Shown here in pieces: positions 15,410-22,479 of a stretch of 64,000 nucleotides of DNA. The position numbers and the translations under genes were made by a program. The stretch spans positions 220,981 through 284,980 of the forward strand of contig NZ_JAUEQY010000012.1 of assembly GCF_030406325.1 (NCBI RefSeq), written 5' to 3'. This stretch comes from Actinomadura sp. DC4. GTDB taxonomy: Bacteria; Actinomycetota; Actinomycetes; Streptosporangiales; Streptosporangiaceae. Each line of letters opens with the position of its first letter. Position 1 is the stretch's first letter. Below the pieces are notes generated by a model that did no database searches, was not told the DNA's origin, and saw only the letters and a list, made by a program, of their open reading frames with translations.

Positions 15410-16606
15410 CTAGGTGAAGTCCTCCTGAGTGGCGGCGCGCAGCGCGGCGATCCTGGGCCTGCGGGACTTGGGGGAGTCGAGGCTCATGGCGCGGGCGTCG
15501 CCGAGCTGGTCCCGTACGAAGGTCTCGGTGCGCTCGACCGCGGACCGCAGGCCTGGGTCGGCCGCGGCGCCGGCGTCGAAGACCCACCACACGATCCGCT
15601 CGGTCTCCACGTCGTACTCCCACAGCCCGATCAGCCGGCCGCGATCGACGATCGCGTGGCCGGGCAGGTCGGGAAGGTCGGCGAGGTTCTTTCCGGCCCG
15701 GTGGCCGGGTACGGGACGGCTCGGATCGGCGCCGGTGAGCAGGCTCGGCACGTCGCGCCGTAGGAGGACGAGCGCGTCGATCCCGGCGAGCAGGGCGTAC
15801 GCGGGCGCGGCGGGCGGCTCGTAGCCGGCCAGGGCTTCGGCGTCCGGCCGCAGCGCCAGCCGCCCGCCGCCGATCTCGGTCAGGTCGAGCCCGGCGACGG
15901 CGGCCTTGGCGTCCCGCGCGGAGAACGCGGTGAACCACCGCAGCTCGGCGAGTGACGCACCGCCGGTCCAGCCGAAGTAGCGCCGGGCCAGCTCGGCGCG
16001 GGCCTCGTCGTCCGTCAGCCGGGTGCGCGGCGGTGTCCAGCGGGCGTAGGCGAAGCGCTGCTGGTCCAGCCGCCCGTTCGCCGGGATCCGGCGTATCTCG
16101 CCGGCGCCCTGCAACAGCCCGAGCGCGACCGGCAGGGTCGTCGTCAGGCCTTTCTTGCGGCCCGCCTCGCCGAGGTTGCGCACGGCCGGGCCGAGCCGGG
16201 CCTTGAGCCCGGCCGGGTCCAGCGGCCCGCCGTCGAGCGCGCCCAGGACCGCGTCGCAGAGGTCGTCGATCTCCTGGCGGGGCACGCCGAGCCGGTGCGC
16301 GGTGGCCGCCTCGGCCTCCGCGGCATGCCGCCCGACCTGCAGCGCGAGCGCGAAGTCGGCCGCCGGAACGACGTAGGTGCAGCCGCGTGCGGCGGGCAGC
16401 TCGCAGATCTCCAGCCCGGCCACCGCCGCGTCGGCCACCGCCCGCGTGGTGCCGGCCCGGGAGAACAGCGTCAGGTAGGGGTTCGCGCCACCGACCGAAC
16501 GCGCCCATCCGGCCGTGGCCAGCACCGCCGCCGGATCGGCGCCGTCCAGCGTCCCGTCCAGCCCCTGCCGGTGCCACCACCAGGCCCGCGTCATGCCAGT
16601 GCTCAT
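15410..16606 (-). CDS. Winged-helix DNA-binding protein of the AlkZ/YcaQ (HTH_42) family
   Basis: 398-residue protein matching the HTH_42/AZL family, typified by the crosslink-repair glycosylases YcaQ and AlkZ. Recognisable parts are RAWWWHRQGLDG at the N-terminus, the mid-protein LARRYFGWTGGASLAELRWF segment and the C-terminal DRGRLIGLWEYDVETERIVW. Known members unhook or excise damaged bases using tandem winged helices. Many actinomycete paralogs of this family have no tested activity, and I cannot place the catalytic glutamines with confidence, so DNA repair is likely but not proved. It stands alone in its transcription unit. Confidence 0.85.
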   Translation of the reverse strand: MSTGMTRAWWWHRQGLDGTLDGADPAAVLATAGWARSVGGANPYLTLFSRAGTTRAVADAAVAGLEICELPAARGCTYVVPAADFALALQVGRHAAEAEAATAHRLGVPRQEIDDLCDAVLGALDGGPLDPAGLKARLGPAVRNLGEAGRKKGLTTTLPVALGLLQGAGEIRRIPANGRLDQQRFAYARWTPPRTRLTDDEARAELARRYFGWTGGASLAELRWFTAFSARDAKAAVAGLDLTEIGGGRLALRPDAEALAGYEPPAAPAYALLAGIDALVLLRRDVPSLLTGADPSRPVPGHRAGKNLADLPDLPGHAIVDRGRLIGLWEYDVETERIVWWVFDAGAAADPGLRSAVERTETFVRDQLGDARAMSLDSPKSRRPRIAALRAATQEDFT

Positions 16607-16778
16607 CGGGGAGACGACCCCCCGAGCCCCCCGATGTGGGCGGCTCCGCCCCCCACGGCCCCCGCACGGGCCGGGGTCGGCCGGCCGGCCTTCGGTATCT
16701 CGTACCCGAACACGTCGCTTCCTCCAGATCGGTGGGTTCGTCTAGTCGGCGTCGGCGGCGACGCGTCCACGGCGGGGC

Positions 16779-17240
16779 TCAGGTTCGCTCCTTGGCCCAG
16801 GCGTCGCCGCGCTCTTGGAGTTCGGAGACGGAGAGGTCGTCCTTCGGCGTGGCGATCGACCAGTGGTGGCCGTACGGGTCGCGCACGATCGCGTAGCGGT
16901 CACCCCAGAAGGCGTCGTGCGGCGCCATGAGGGAGGTCGCGCCGGCGCCGGTCGCCCGTTCGTGCACGGCGTCGACGTCGGGAACGTAGAGGTGCAGCCG
17001 TACGGTGCTGCCGCCCAGCGCCTGGGGCGAGCGGATGGGATCGTCGTCGAAGTCGTCGACGACGAGGATGCGTCCGCCGAACATCAGCAGCTCACAATGC
17101 ATGACCCGGCCGTCGGGCGCGTGGTTGCGCACGAGCTCGTCGGCGGCGAAGGCCGTGTCGTAGAAACGGACGGCCGCATCCGCGTCGTGCACGACGATCT
17201 GCGGTGTAGGGCCGGGAAACTCGGTCGGCAAATCGGTCAC
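16779..17240 (-). CDS. VOC (glyoxalase/PhnB-like) family protein
   Basis: 153-residue single VOC module with the PhnB-like pattern: PTPQIVVHDADAAVRFYDTA, HCELLMFGGRILVVDD and a C-terminal AFWGDRYAIVRDPYGHHWSI. Members bind a metal through His/Glu residues or act as small-molecule binding and resistance proteins. The GTG start at 17240 lies 4 nt after the PadR stop, with a GAGAGGGA ribosome site inside the end of padR, so the two genes are co-transcribed. The ligand is unknown; the PadR linkage suggests an inducible detoxification role. Confidence 0.88.
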   Translation of the reverse strand: MTDLPTEFPGPTPQIVVHDADAAVRFYDTAFAADELVRNHAPDGRVMHCELLMFGGRILVVDDFDDDPIRSPQALGGSTVRLHLYVPDVDAVHERATGAGATSLMAPHDAFWGDRYAIVRDPYGHHWSIATPKDDLSVSELQERGDAWAKERT

Positions 17241-17244
17241 GGTC

Positions 17245-17607
17245 TCATCCCTCTCGTTCGTTGAGCACGCCGAGGCCGGCCGCCGCCTCGACCAGCCGGG
17301 CCAGCCGCCGGGCCTCGGCCCGCGCGGAGGCCCGGCCCGCCGGAGTGATCCGGTAGGACCGGCGCCGCTCCGCCCGCCGATCGGCACGGGCGGCCTCGGC
17401 CCTGCCGTCGTCCAGCTCCTCGACGAGCCCGTCGACGCGCATGCGCTGCAGGGAGCGGTAGAGCGTCGCGGGCCCGAGGACGATGGACCCCCCGGTCAGC
17501 TCGCTGACGTCGCCCATCAGGGCGTAGCCGTGCCGCTCCCCGGCGTGCAGCGCGAGGAGCAACGCGAAGACCGCGGGAGTCAGCGGGTGCTCGGTGTCGG
17601 CAGTCAT
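17245..17607 (-). CDS. PadR-family transcriptional regulator
   Basis: 120-residue winged-helix repressor of the PadR type (HGYALMGDVSELTGGSIVLG, TLYRSLQRMRVDGLVEEL, SYRITPAG). The C-terminal part is short, as in subfamily-2 PadR proteins. The start codon lies only 14 bp from a long palindrome (17621-17650), expected to be its own operator. It is the first gene of a padR-VOC operon. PadR repressors usually respond to phenolic or hydrophobic compounds, but no ligand can be assigned. Confidence 0.92.
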   Translation of the reverse strand: MTADTEHPLTPAVFALLLALHAGERHGYALMGDVSELTGGSIVLGPATLYRSLQRMRVDGLVEELDDGRAEAARADRRAERRRSYRITPAGRASARAEARRLARLVEAAAGLGVLNEREG

Positions 17608-17620
17608 CTCGTCGCTTTTA

Positions 17621-17650
17621 GTCTCACAGTGGATATATCCAGAGTGAGAC
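17621..17650. promoter_or_regulatory. Long palindromic operator for the PadR gene
   Basis: A 30-bp near-perfect palindrome: outer arms GTCTCAC (17621-17627) and GTGAGAC (17644-17650) flank the 12-bp self-complementary core TGGATATATCCA (17630-17641). It sits between the padR start and the TetR stop, and its AT core could double as the -10 region. Autorepression is inferred. Confidence 0.7.
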
Positions 17651-17664
17651 TAACATGGCCGGGT

Positions 17665-18219
17665 TCAGTGCTGCGGGCTCAGTCCAGTAACGGCCAGGCG
17701 GAACAGGTGGGCCGACGCGGCGGCCGGGTCCGGGTGGTGTTCCGTCGCGAGGACGATGCCGACGATCAGGGTGATCAGGTCGATCATGGTGACGCCTTCG
17801 GCCACCGTGCCGTCCCGTACGGCGCGGTGCAGCAGCGGGTCTCCCGCCTCTTCCAGCAGTGCCGCGCAGCTGTTGTCGTGCACCGGGTCGGGTTCGGCCC
17901 CGTCGTAGACCAGCGCGGCGGCCAGGCCCCGGGCGGAGGCGCAGTAGGCGACGACGTCGTCCAGCCACTCCAGCAGCGCGCCCTCGCCGGTCAGCTCTTC
18001 GGCCCGGGCGCGCAGGGCCGCGATCCGCTTGTGGGACACCGCCTCCAGCAGGGCGCGGCGGGTGGGGAAGTGCCGGCGTACGGTCGCCGAGCCGACCCCC
18101 GTGACGCGGGCGATCTGTTCCAGGGAGGCGTCGGCGCCGTGCGCGGCGACCTCCTCCTCGGCCACGGCCAGGATGCGCGCGTAGTTGCGCCGGGCGTCCG
18201 CGCGGCGGTGGTCGGGCAT
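17665..18219 (-). CDS. TetR-family regulator
   Basis: 184-residue TetR regulator. N-terminal HTH (~10-55; ILAVAEEEVAAHGADASLEQ, GVGSATVRRHFPTRRALLEA) is followed by a ligand domain of the SCO1712-type with LLEWLDDVVAYCAS and a C-terminal helix ending TGLSPQH. The ATG at 18219 is preferred because GGAG lies 9 nt upstream; the in-frame ATG at 18228 abuts the same GGAG. It is divergent from the NmrA-like gene, and the ~95 bp between them hold two copies of a 13-bp palindrome, which it probably binds to control both genes. Confidence 0.9.
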   Translation of the reverse strand: MPDHRRADARRNYARILAVAEEEVAAHGADASLEQIARVTGVGSATVRRHFPTRRALLEAVSHKRIAALRARAEELTGEGALLEWLDDVVAYCASARGLAAALVYDGAEPDPVHDNSCAALLEEAGDPLLHRAVRDGTVAEGVTMIDLITLIVGIVLATEHHPDPAAASAHLFRLAVTGLSPQH

Positions 18220-18245
18220 GGCGGTCATCTCCGAGGTTGTTAAGT

Positions 18246-18292
18246 GGCGGGCCCCGCCGTATCGTATCGCGGAGAAAGCGGCGGGCCCCGCC
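18246..18292. promoter_or_regulatory. Duplicated palindromic operator between TetR and NmrA genes
   Basis: The 13-bp palindrome GGCGGGCCCCGCC occurs at 18246-18258 and again at 18280-18292, 34 bp apart and each followed by GT. A repeated palindrome in a TetR-divergent promoter region is the expected form of a TetR operator. Confidence 0.6.
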
Positions 18293-18315
18293 GTTTATTG
18301 TCCTGGAGGAGCACC

Positions 18316-19227
18316 ATGCCCACAGAGCCCGCGCCCGTCCTGGTCACCGGCGCCACCGGCAGGCAGGGCGGCGCCACCGCCCGAGCCCTGCTCGCGGCGG
18401 GCGTCCCCGTACGCGTCCTGGTACGCGACCCGGACAGGGCCAAGGCGGTCGAGGCGCTAGGAGCCGAGATCGTGGCCGGCGACCTACTCGACCGCGACTC
18501 CGTGACCCGGGCCGCCGAGGGCGCCCGCGCGGTGTTCTCCGTGCAGATGCCGGCCCTGAAGGGGGACACCTTCGACTTCGCGGGCGAGGTGACCCAGGGC
18601 ACCAACCTCGTCGAGGGCGCGAGGGCCGCCGGAGTGCCGCAGTTCGTGCACACCTCGGTCACCGGCGCGGGCGAGCACACCGAGGCTCCTGGCTGGTCCG
18701 AGGGCCGCTGGGCCTCGATGGAGCCGACTCTGGGCGCGAAGAGCGAGATTCAGGACCGGGTACGCGAGGCAGGCTTCGAGCGCTGGACGATCCTCAAGCC
18801 GGGCTTCTTCATGGAGAACTTCCTCCCGTCCATGGCGTTCCTGTTCCCGCGCGGCGTGGAGGGCGGCCTGGTGAGCGTCCTGAATCCCGGGACCCGGCTC
18901 TCTCTGGTCGCGGTCGAGGACATCGGCCGGGCGGCCGCCGCCGCCATCGCCGACCCCGAGCGGTTCGACGGGGTCGAGCTGGAACTGGCGAGCGACCACC
19001 TGTCGATGACGGAGATCGCCGAGGTCCTCTCCCAGGCTTTGGGCGTACGGCTACCCGCCCCGGACATGACGGTGGAGGAGGCCCTGGCGGCCGGAATGCC
19101 GCCGATGGGCGCCTCCCACGAGTGGCTGAACGCGGTCGCCCAACCGGCCCGCCCGGAGTACGCACGAGCTCTCGGCATCCCCCTCACGACCTTCGGCGAA
19201 TGGGCGCAGGAGCACCTGCCCGCCTGA
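18316..19227 (+). CDS. NmrA-like NAD(P)-binding oxidoreductase
   Basis: 303-residue atypical short-chain dehydrogenase of the NmrA/HSCARG branch. The N-terminal nucleotide-binding loop is VTGATGRQGGATARALL, followed by VRVLVRDPDRAKA and the LKPGFFMENFLPS segment. The catalytic YxxxK pair of classical SDRs is not evident, consistent with NmrA-type redox sensing or ene-reductase roles. The start is fixed by CTGGAGGAGCACC directly upstream. It is transcribed divergently from the TetR gene and probably derepressed by that regulator's ligand. Confidence 0.9.
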   Translation: MPTEPAPVLVTGATGRQGGATARALLAAGVPVRVLVRDPDRAKAVEALGAEIVAGDLLDRDSVTRAAEGARAVFSVQMPALKGDTFDFAGEVTQGTNLVEGARAAGVPQFVHTSVTGAGEHTEAPGWSEGRWASMEPTLGAKSEIQDRVREAGFERWTILKPGFFMENFLPSMAFLFPRGVEGGLVSVLNPGTRLSLVAVEDIGRAAAAAIADPERFDGVELELASDHLSMTEIAEVLSQALGVRLPAPDMTVEEALAAGMPPMGASHEWLNAVAQPARPEYARALGIPLTTFGEWAQEHLPA

Positions 19228-19286
19228 CCGCGTCGAGCGTGCGACGCTGACCGGCGGCCTGCGCCTGACAGGGAACCGCATCAGCC

Positions 19287-19636
19287 GTCGGACTGGTTCT
19301 CGCCATCGGAGGCCTCTCCTCGGCGGCGGTGGCCCGCCGACGTCTCTGGACGGTACCTGGGCCTGCTCGGTGCCGGCCGGCTACACCTTCGACGCCGTCA
19401 CCACCAGCTCCGCCTGCGCCACCAGCGGCGTCGGCACGCAGTATCACCTGCGGCTGCCCGTGGACAACCTCAACGCCTGCACCAGGCCGGCCGGTTTCAC
19501 CTACGACGACGTCACCGTCACGTCCGCCTGCGCCAAGAGCGGTGTCGCCACGATGTTCCACCTCAGGGCCCCGGCGGACGACATCAACGCCTGCACCACC
19601 AGCGGCGTCGCCACCATGTACCTGCTCGTCGGCTGA
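19287..19636 (+). pseudogene. Decayed gene for a secreted Cys-repeat protein
   Basis: The frame ending at the TGA of 19636 encodes a 38-residue repeat: unit one starts at 19361 (ACSVPAGYTFDAVTTSSAC), unit two at 19475 (ACTRPAGFTYDDVTVTSAC), and a shortened third at 19589 (ACTTSGVATMYLLVG). Units pair two cysteines with a PAGYTF-type turn. No good start precedes them in that frame. In a different frame just upstream, codons from 19287 read VGLVLAIGGLSSAAVA, a convincing signal-peptide core without a start codon. The simplest reading is a secreted repeat protein broken by a frameshift near 19335 and loss of its 5' end. The third unit also looks internally deleted. Confidence 0.5.
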
Positions 19637-20031
19637 GTCGCCACCGCAGCCGCGGACGGAGATCACGCGGAAGTCGAGGACCCGCGCGGCGATCGCGCGG
19701 GCCTTCGCACAACCGACAAGCCGGCCGAGCGATTGTCAGTGACCTGATCGCGCCGTTATCCCGTCGGTCTTCGGGAGTCTTCCGAGGCGGAGGCCGAGTT
19801 CACGGTGTGGGCCCGTCGGTGCCTTCGGGGCGGAATCTGGAGACGGCGCGGGCGGAAGAGATCTCGGGTGTGGGGCTGGGCACGGTGGACCTGCCGCCCG
19901 AGGGGCCACCGTGGCGGCTGGTGGACGATCTGGCCGCTATGGCGGTTCAGGTCAGTGCGGTCGTGACGTAACGGGGTCGTCGCGGCGTCTGGGGAGTAGA
20001 GAAGACCGCCGGACGACGCTGGGAAGGCCCG
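19637..20031. other. Interval with a possible C-terminal gene fragment
   Basis: About 395 bp before the sigma factor gene. A frame ending at the TAA of 19971 reads ETARAEEISGVGLGTVDLPP and then LVDDLAAMAVQVSAVVT, with coding-like codon use and possible GTG starts at 19807 or 19819. It lacks a ribosome site and matches no family I recognise, so a gene remnant or an unknown ~50-residue protein are both possible. No other structure seen. Confidence 0.25.
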
Positions 20032-20529
20032 ATGGCCAAAGATCCGAATGGGTTTCAGGAGTTCGCTGCCGCGCGCAGCGCCTCGTTGTTTCGCACCGCC
20101 CGCCTGTTGTGCGACGACTGGCATCTGGCCGAGGACCTGGTGCAGACGACGCTGGGCAAGTTGTACGTGTCCTGGCGGCGGGTCCAGCGGGCGGACAACC
20201 CGGGAGCGTACGCCCGCACCGTGCTGATGCGGACGTACCTGTCCCACGTGCGGAAACACAGCAGCGGAGAGTCGTCCAGAGGGGAACTGCCGGAGACCGC
20301 GGCCGACGAGTCCGATCAGGCACTTCGGATGACGTTGTTGAACGCCTTGGCGGAACTGTCCGCCCAGGACCGTGCCGTGTTGGTCCTGCGGTACTGGGAG
20401 GACCAAAGCGTCGAGGACGTCGCTGCGGCTTTGCGGCTGAGCCGCGGAGCGGTGCGTAACCGGAGCATGCGCGCTTTGGGCCGGCTCCGCGAAGCGCTCG
20501 GTGACGAGCTCCAGGCCCTGATCCCGTGA
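20032..20529 (+). CDS. SigE-type ECF RNA polymerase sigma factor (SigE/ECF41-like small family)
   Basis: 165-residue ECF sigma factor of the actinomycete SigE family of short sigma-70 proteins. Region 2 spans ~10-75 (LFRTARLLCDDWHLAEDLVQ, YARTVLMRTYLSH) and region 4 ~105-160 (LSAQDRAVLVLRYWEDQSVE, RNRSMRALGRLREAL). The next gene encodes a single-pass membrane protein that overlaps or closely follows it, the usual place for a cognate regulator. Target promoters are not identified. Confidence 0.93.
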   Translation: MAKDPNGFQEFAAARSASLFRTARLLCDDWHLAEDLVQTTLGKLYVSWRRVQRADNPGAYARTVLMRTYLSHVRKHSSGESSRGELPETAADESDQALRMTLLNALAELSAQDRAVLVLRYWEDQSVEDVAAALRLSRGAVRNRSMRALGRLREALGDELQALIP

Positions 20530-20552
20530 CACGAAACCGAGGGAAGGCGACG

Positions 20553-21491
20553 ATGAGCGTGGAAGACCAGCTGGCTGAGGCGATGCGCCGTACGGCCGGA
20601 ACGATCGAGCCTCGGGTCACCGAGTTGGTGAGCGGAGGCATCGCGCGGGGACGCCGGCGGCGCTTGCGTAATCGCGTGGGCGCCGCTTCGGCGGTCGCCG
20701 CGGTCGCCGCGGCCGCCGTCACCGCGAGTGTGATCACCGTGGGTGGCGGTGCGGTCACGTCGCGGCCGCCCGTCGTGCGCCTGGTGAGTGCGGCGGAAGT
20801 ACTGAACAAGGCCGCGCAGGCCACGGCCTCGCGCCGGTGGACCGAACCCCGCCCGAACCAGTGGGTGTACACGAAGGCGGTCGGCGATGGTGCCGCGGGC
20901 GGCCGTCCCACCTCGGATGAGTCCTGGATTCGCGTCGACAGGTCGCAGGACGCCTGGTTTCAGAACGGGAAGCTGATGATCCGCCGTAGCCCGGATGGGG
21001 GCCGCGGAGGCCAGAAGGTCACCAAGGCGATCCTTTCACTGCCGCGGGACCCTCAGTCCGTGCGAACGCAGGTTTACAAGATCATTGATGCTGAGCCGCG
21101 CAGTGACTGGGAGGGCCGTACCCGCGAATCCCAGGCGTTCCACACGATCGTGGAGTGGATGTGGAGCAACCCCGTCACCATTCCGCCCACGTTGCAGGCC
21201 ACCTTGTACCGCGCGCTGGCCACGATTCCCCACATCGCCGTTGACCAGAACGCCAAGGACGGTCTCGGCCGTCCCGCCATCGCGGTGCACTGGGGTGGTT
21301 TCGGCGATCAATTCCTCATCACCCCGGCCACCTACCAGATGGTCGCGCAGCGAGGAATGTACGACCGCCACAATGCGCCGATCTCGAAGACCAAGGGAAT
21401 GGACCCAAGGTTCAACGTTGACAAGGGCGTCTTCGCCGACACCCTCACCTACGTCGTCGCCAAGGTCGTCGACAAGCCAGGCCAACGGTGA
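20553..21491 (+). CDS. CU044_5270-like membrane protein, partner of the sigma factor
   Basis: 312-residue protein with a cytoplasmic N-terminus (MSVEDQLAEAMRRTAGTIEP), an Arg-rich stop (ARGRRRRLRNR), one membrane helix (~45-70, Ala/Val rich) and a large extracytoplasmic domain. The extracellular part (AEVLNKAAQ, NQWVYTKAV, TLYRALATIPHIAV) is the pattern of the CU044_5270 family found beside SigE-type sigma factors. It may act as an anti-sigma factor, although no zinc-binding HxxxCxxC motif is present. The ATG at 20553 with GAGGGAAGG upstream is preferred; a GTG at 20526 overlapping the sigma stop is the alternative. Confidence 0.82.
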   Translation: MSVEDQLAEAMRRTAGTIEPRVTELVSGGIARGRRRRLRNRVGAASAVAAVAAAAVTASVITVGGGAVTSRPPVVRLVSAAEVLNKAAQATASRRWTEPRPNQWVYTKAVGDGAAGGRPTSDESWIRVDRSQDAWFQNGKLMIRRSPDGGRGGQKVTKAILSLPRDPQSVRTQVYKIIDAEPRSDWEGRTRESQAFHTIVEWMWSNPVTIPPTLQATLYRALATIPHIAVDQNAKDGLGRPAIAVHWGGFGDQFLITPATYQMVAQRGMYDRHNAPISKTKGMDPRFNVDKGVFADTLTYVVAKVVDKPGQR

Positions 21492-21514
21492 ACCACCGCC
21501 CCGATTGAGACCCT

Positions 21515-21552
21515 CCGGCCGCCTCAGCCCCCTTTCCGGCTGAGGCAGCCGG
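21515..21552 (+). terminator. Hairpin terminator after the sigma-factor operon
   Basis: CCGGC-C-GCCTCAGCC (21515-21529) pairs with GGCTGAGGC-A-GCCGG (21538-21552) around an 8-nt loop, giving a 15-bp stem with one mismatch. No U tract. Confidence 0.65.
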
Positions 21553-21593
21553 CGGCAGGCATGACGATGATCTATTCGACAAGGAGCTCTTCT

Positions 21594-22433
21594 GTGCGTT
21601 CATCTCGGCGAACCCGCCGTTTCGTCATCACCCTCGCCGCCGCGACCTCGCTCGCGTGCGGTGCCCTGACCGCGGGTGCGGCCTCGGCGGCCACCCCCAC
21701 GCCCGGCGGCGGTCTCACCCACCCAGACCAGGACCACGCCGGGTCGGCGGCCGCGCGGCGCACGGAGCCGGCCCGTCCGGCGTCCGCCCCGGCCGGGATC
21801 CAGGGCCTGGATGTCAGCGGTTGGCAGGGCGACGTCGACTGGGACTCGGTCAAGGCCGACGGCGCGAAGTTCGCCTACGTGAAGGCGACCGAGAGCACGA
21901 CGTACCACAGCTCGTTCTTCCCCCAGCAGTTCAACGGAGCCCACGACGTGGGCATCGTGCGCGGCGCCTACCACTACGCCGTCCCCAACAAGGCGAGCGG
22001 CGCCGCCCAGGCCGACTACTTCGTCGACAACGGTGGCGGGCAGACCGGCGACGGCCAGACGCTGCCCGGCGTCCTCGACATCGAAGACGACCCCTACACG
22101 GCGACCGACGGCACGGACGAGTGCTACGGCCTCGCGCCCGCCCAGATGGTGAACTGGATCAGCGACTTCCTCAGCGAGTACCACGCGCGTACGGGCTGGA
22201 ACGCGGTCATCAACACCTTCACCCAATGGTGGAACGACTGCACCGGCGGCTCCACCGAGTTCGCCGCCCACCACCCGCTGTGGATCAACAACCACGGCGA
22301 CACACCCGGCCCGATGCCGGCGGGCTGGCGCACGTACGCCATCTGGCAGTGGTCCGACACCGGCGTGTTCCCCGGCGACCAGGACGTCCTGAACGACGAC
22401 CTGTACACGAAACTCCTCGCGCACGAACGCTGA
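21594..22433 (+). CDS. Secreted GH25 lysozyme (N,O-diacetylmuramidase type)
   Basis: 279-residue secreted muramidase. The signal peptide (RRTRRFVITLAAATSLACGA, cleavage near AASAA) and a ~40-residue linker precede the GH25 barrel (~75-275). Catalytic-site stretches are GLDVSGWQGDVDW (first Asp), KATESTTY, and VLDIEDD (Asp/Glu pair on the central strand). It ends AIWQWSDTGVFPGDQDVLN, typical of the family. The GTG at 21594 is chosen because AAGGAG lies 7 nt upstream; the earlier ATG at 21561 precedes that site. There is no cell-wall-binding domain, so it may act on nearby peptidoglycan in the medium or wall. Confidence 0.92.
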   Translation: MRSSRRTRRFVITLAAATSLACGALTAGAASAATPTPGGGLTHPDQDHAGSAAARRTEPARPASAPAGIQGLDVSGWQGDVDWDSVKADGAKFAYVKATESTTYHSSFFPQQFNGAHDVGIVRGAYHYAVPNKASGAAQADYFVDNGGGQTGDGQTLPGVLDIEDDPYTATDGTDECYGLAPAQMVNWISDFLSEYHARTGWNAVINTFTQWWNDCTGGSTEFAAHHPLWINNHGDTPGPMPAGWRTYAIWQWSDTGVFPGDQDVLNDDLYTKLLAHER

Positions 22434-22443
22434 GCGGTTCGCG

Positions 22444-22473
22444 TGGCCGCTCCACCACTACGTGGAGCGGCCA
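22444..22473. terminator. Bidirectional terminator between lysozyme and acyl-CoA dehydrogenase
   Basis: Perfect 12-bp stem TGGCCGCTCCAC (22444-22455) and GTGGAGCGGCCA (22462-22473), loop CACTAC, located between two convergent stop codons. Confidence 0.75.
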
Positions 22474-22479
22474 GGCGGT

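Noticed and set aside
16631..16660. GTGGGCGG/CCCCCCAC hairpin as terminator of the VOC gene
   Set aside because: Contains a mismatch, lies over 100 bp past the stop and close to the next gene's start; not distinguishable from GC-rich background.
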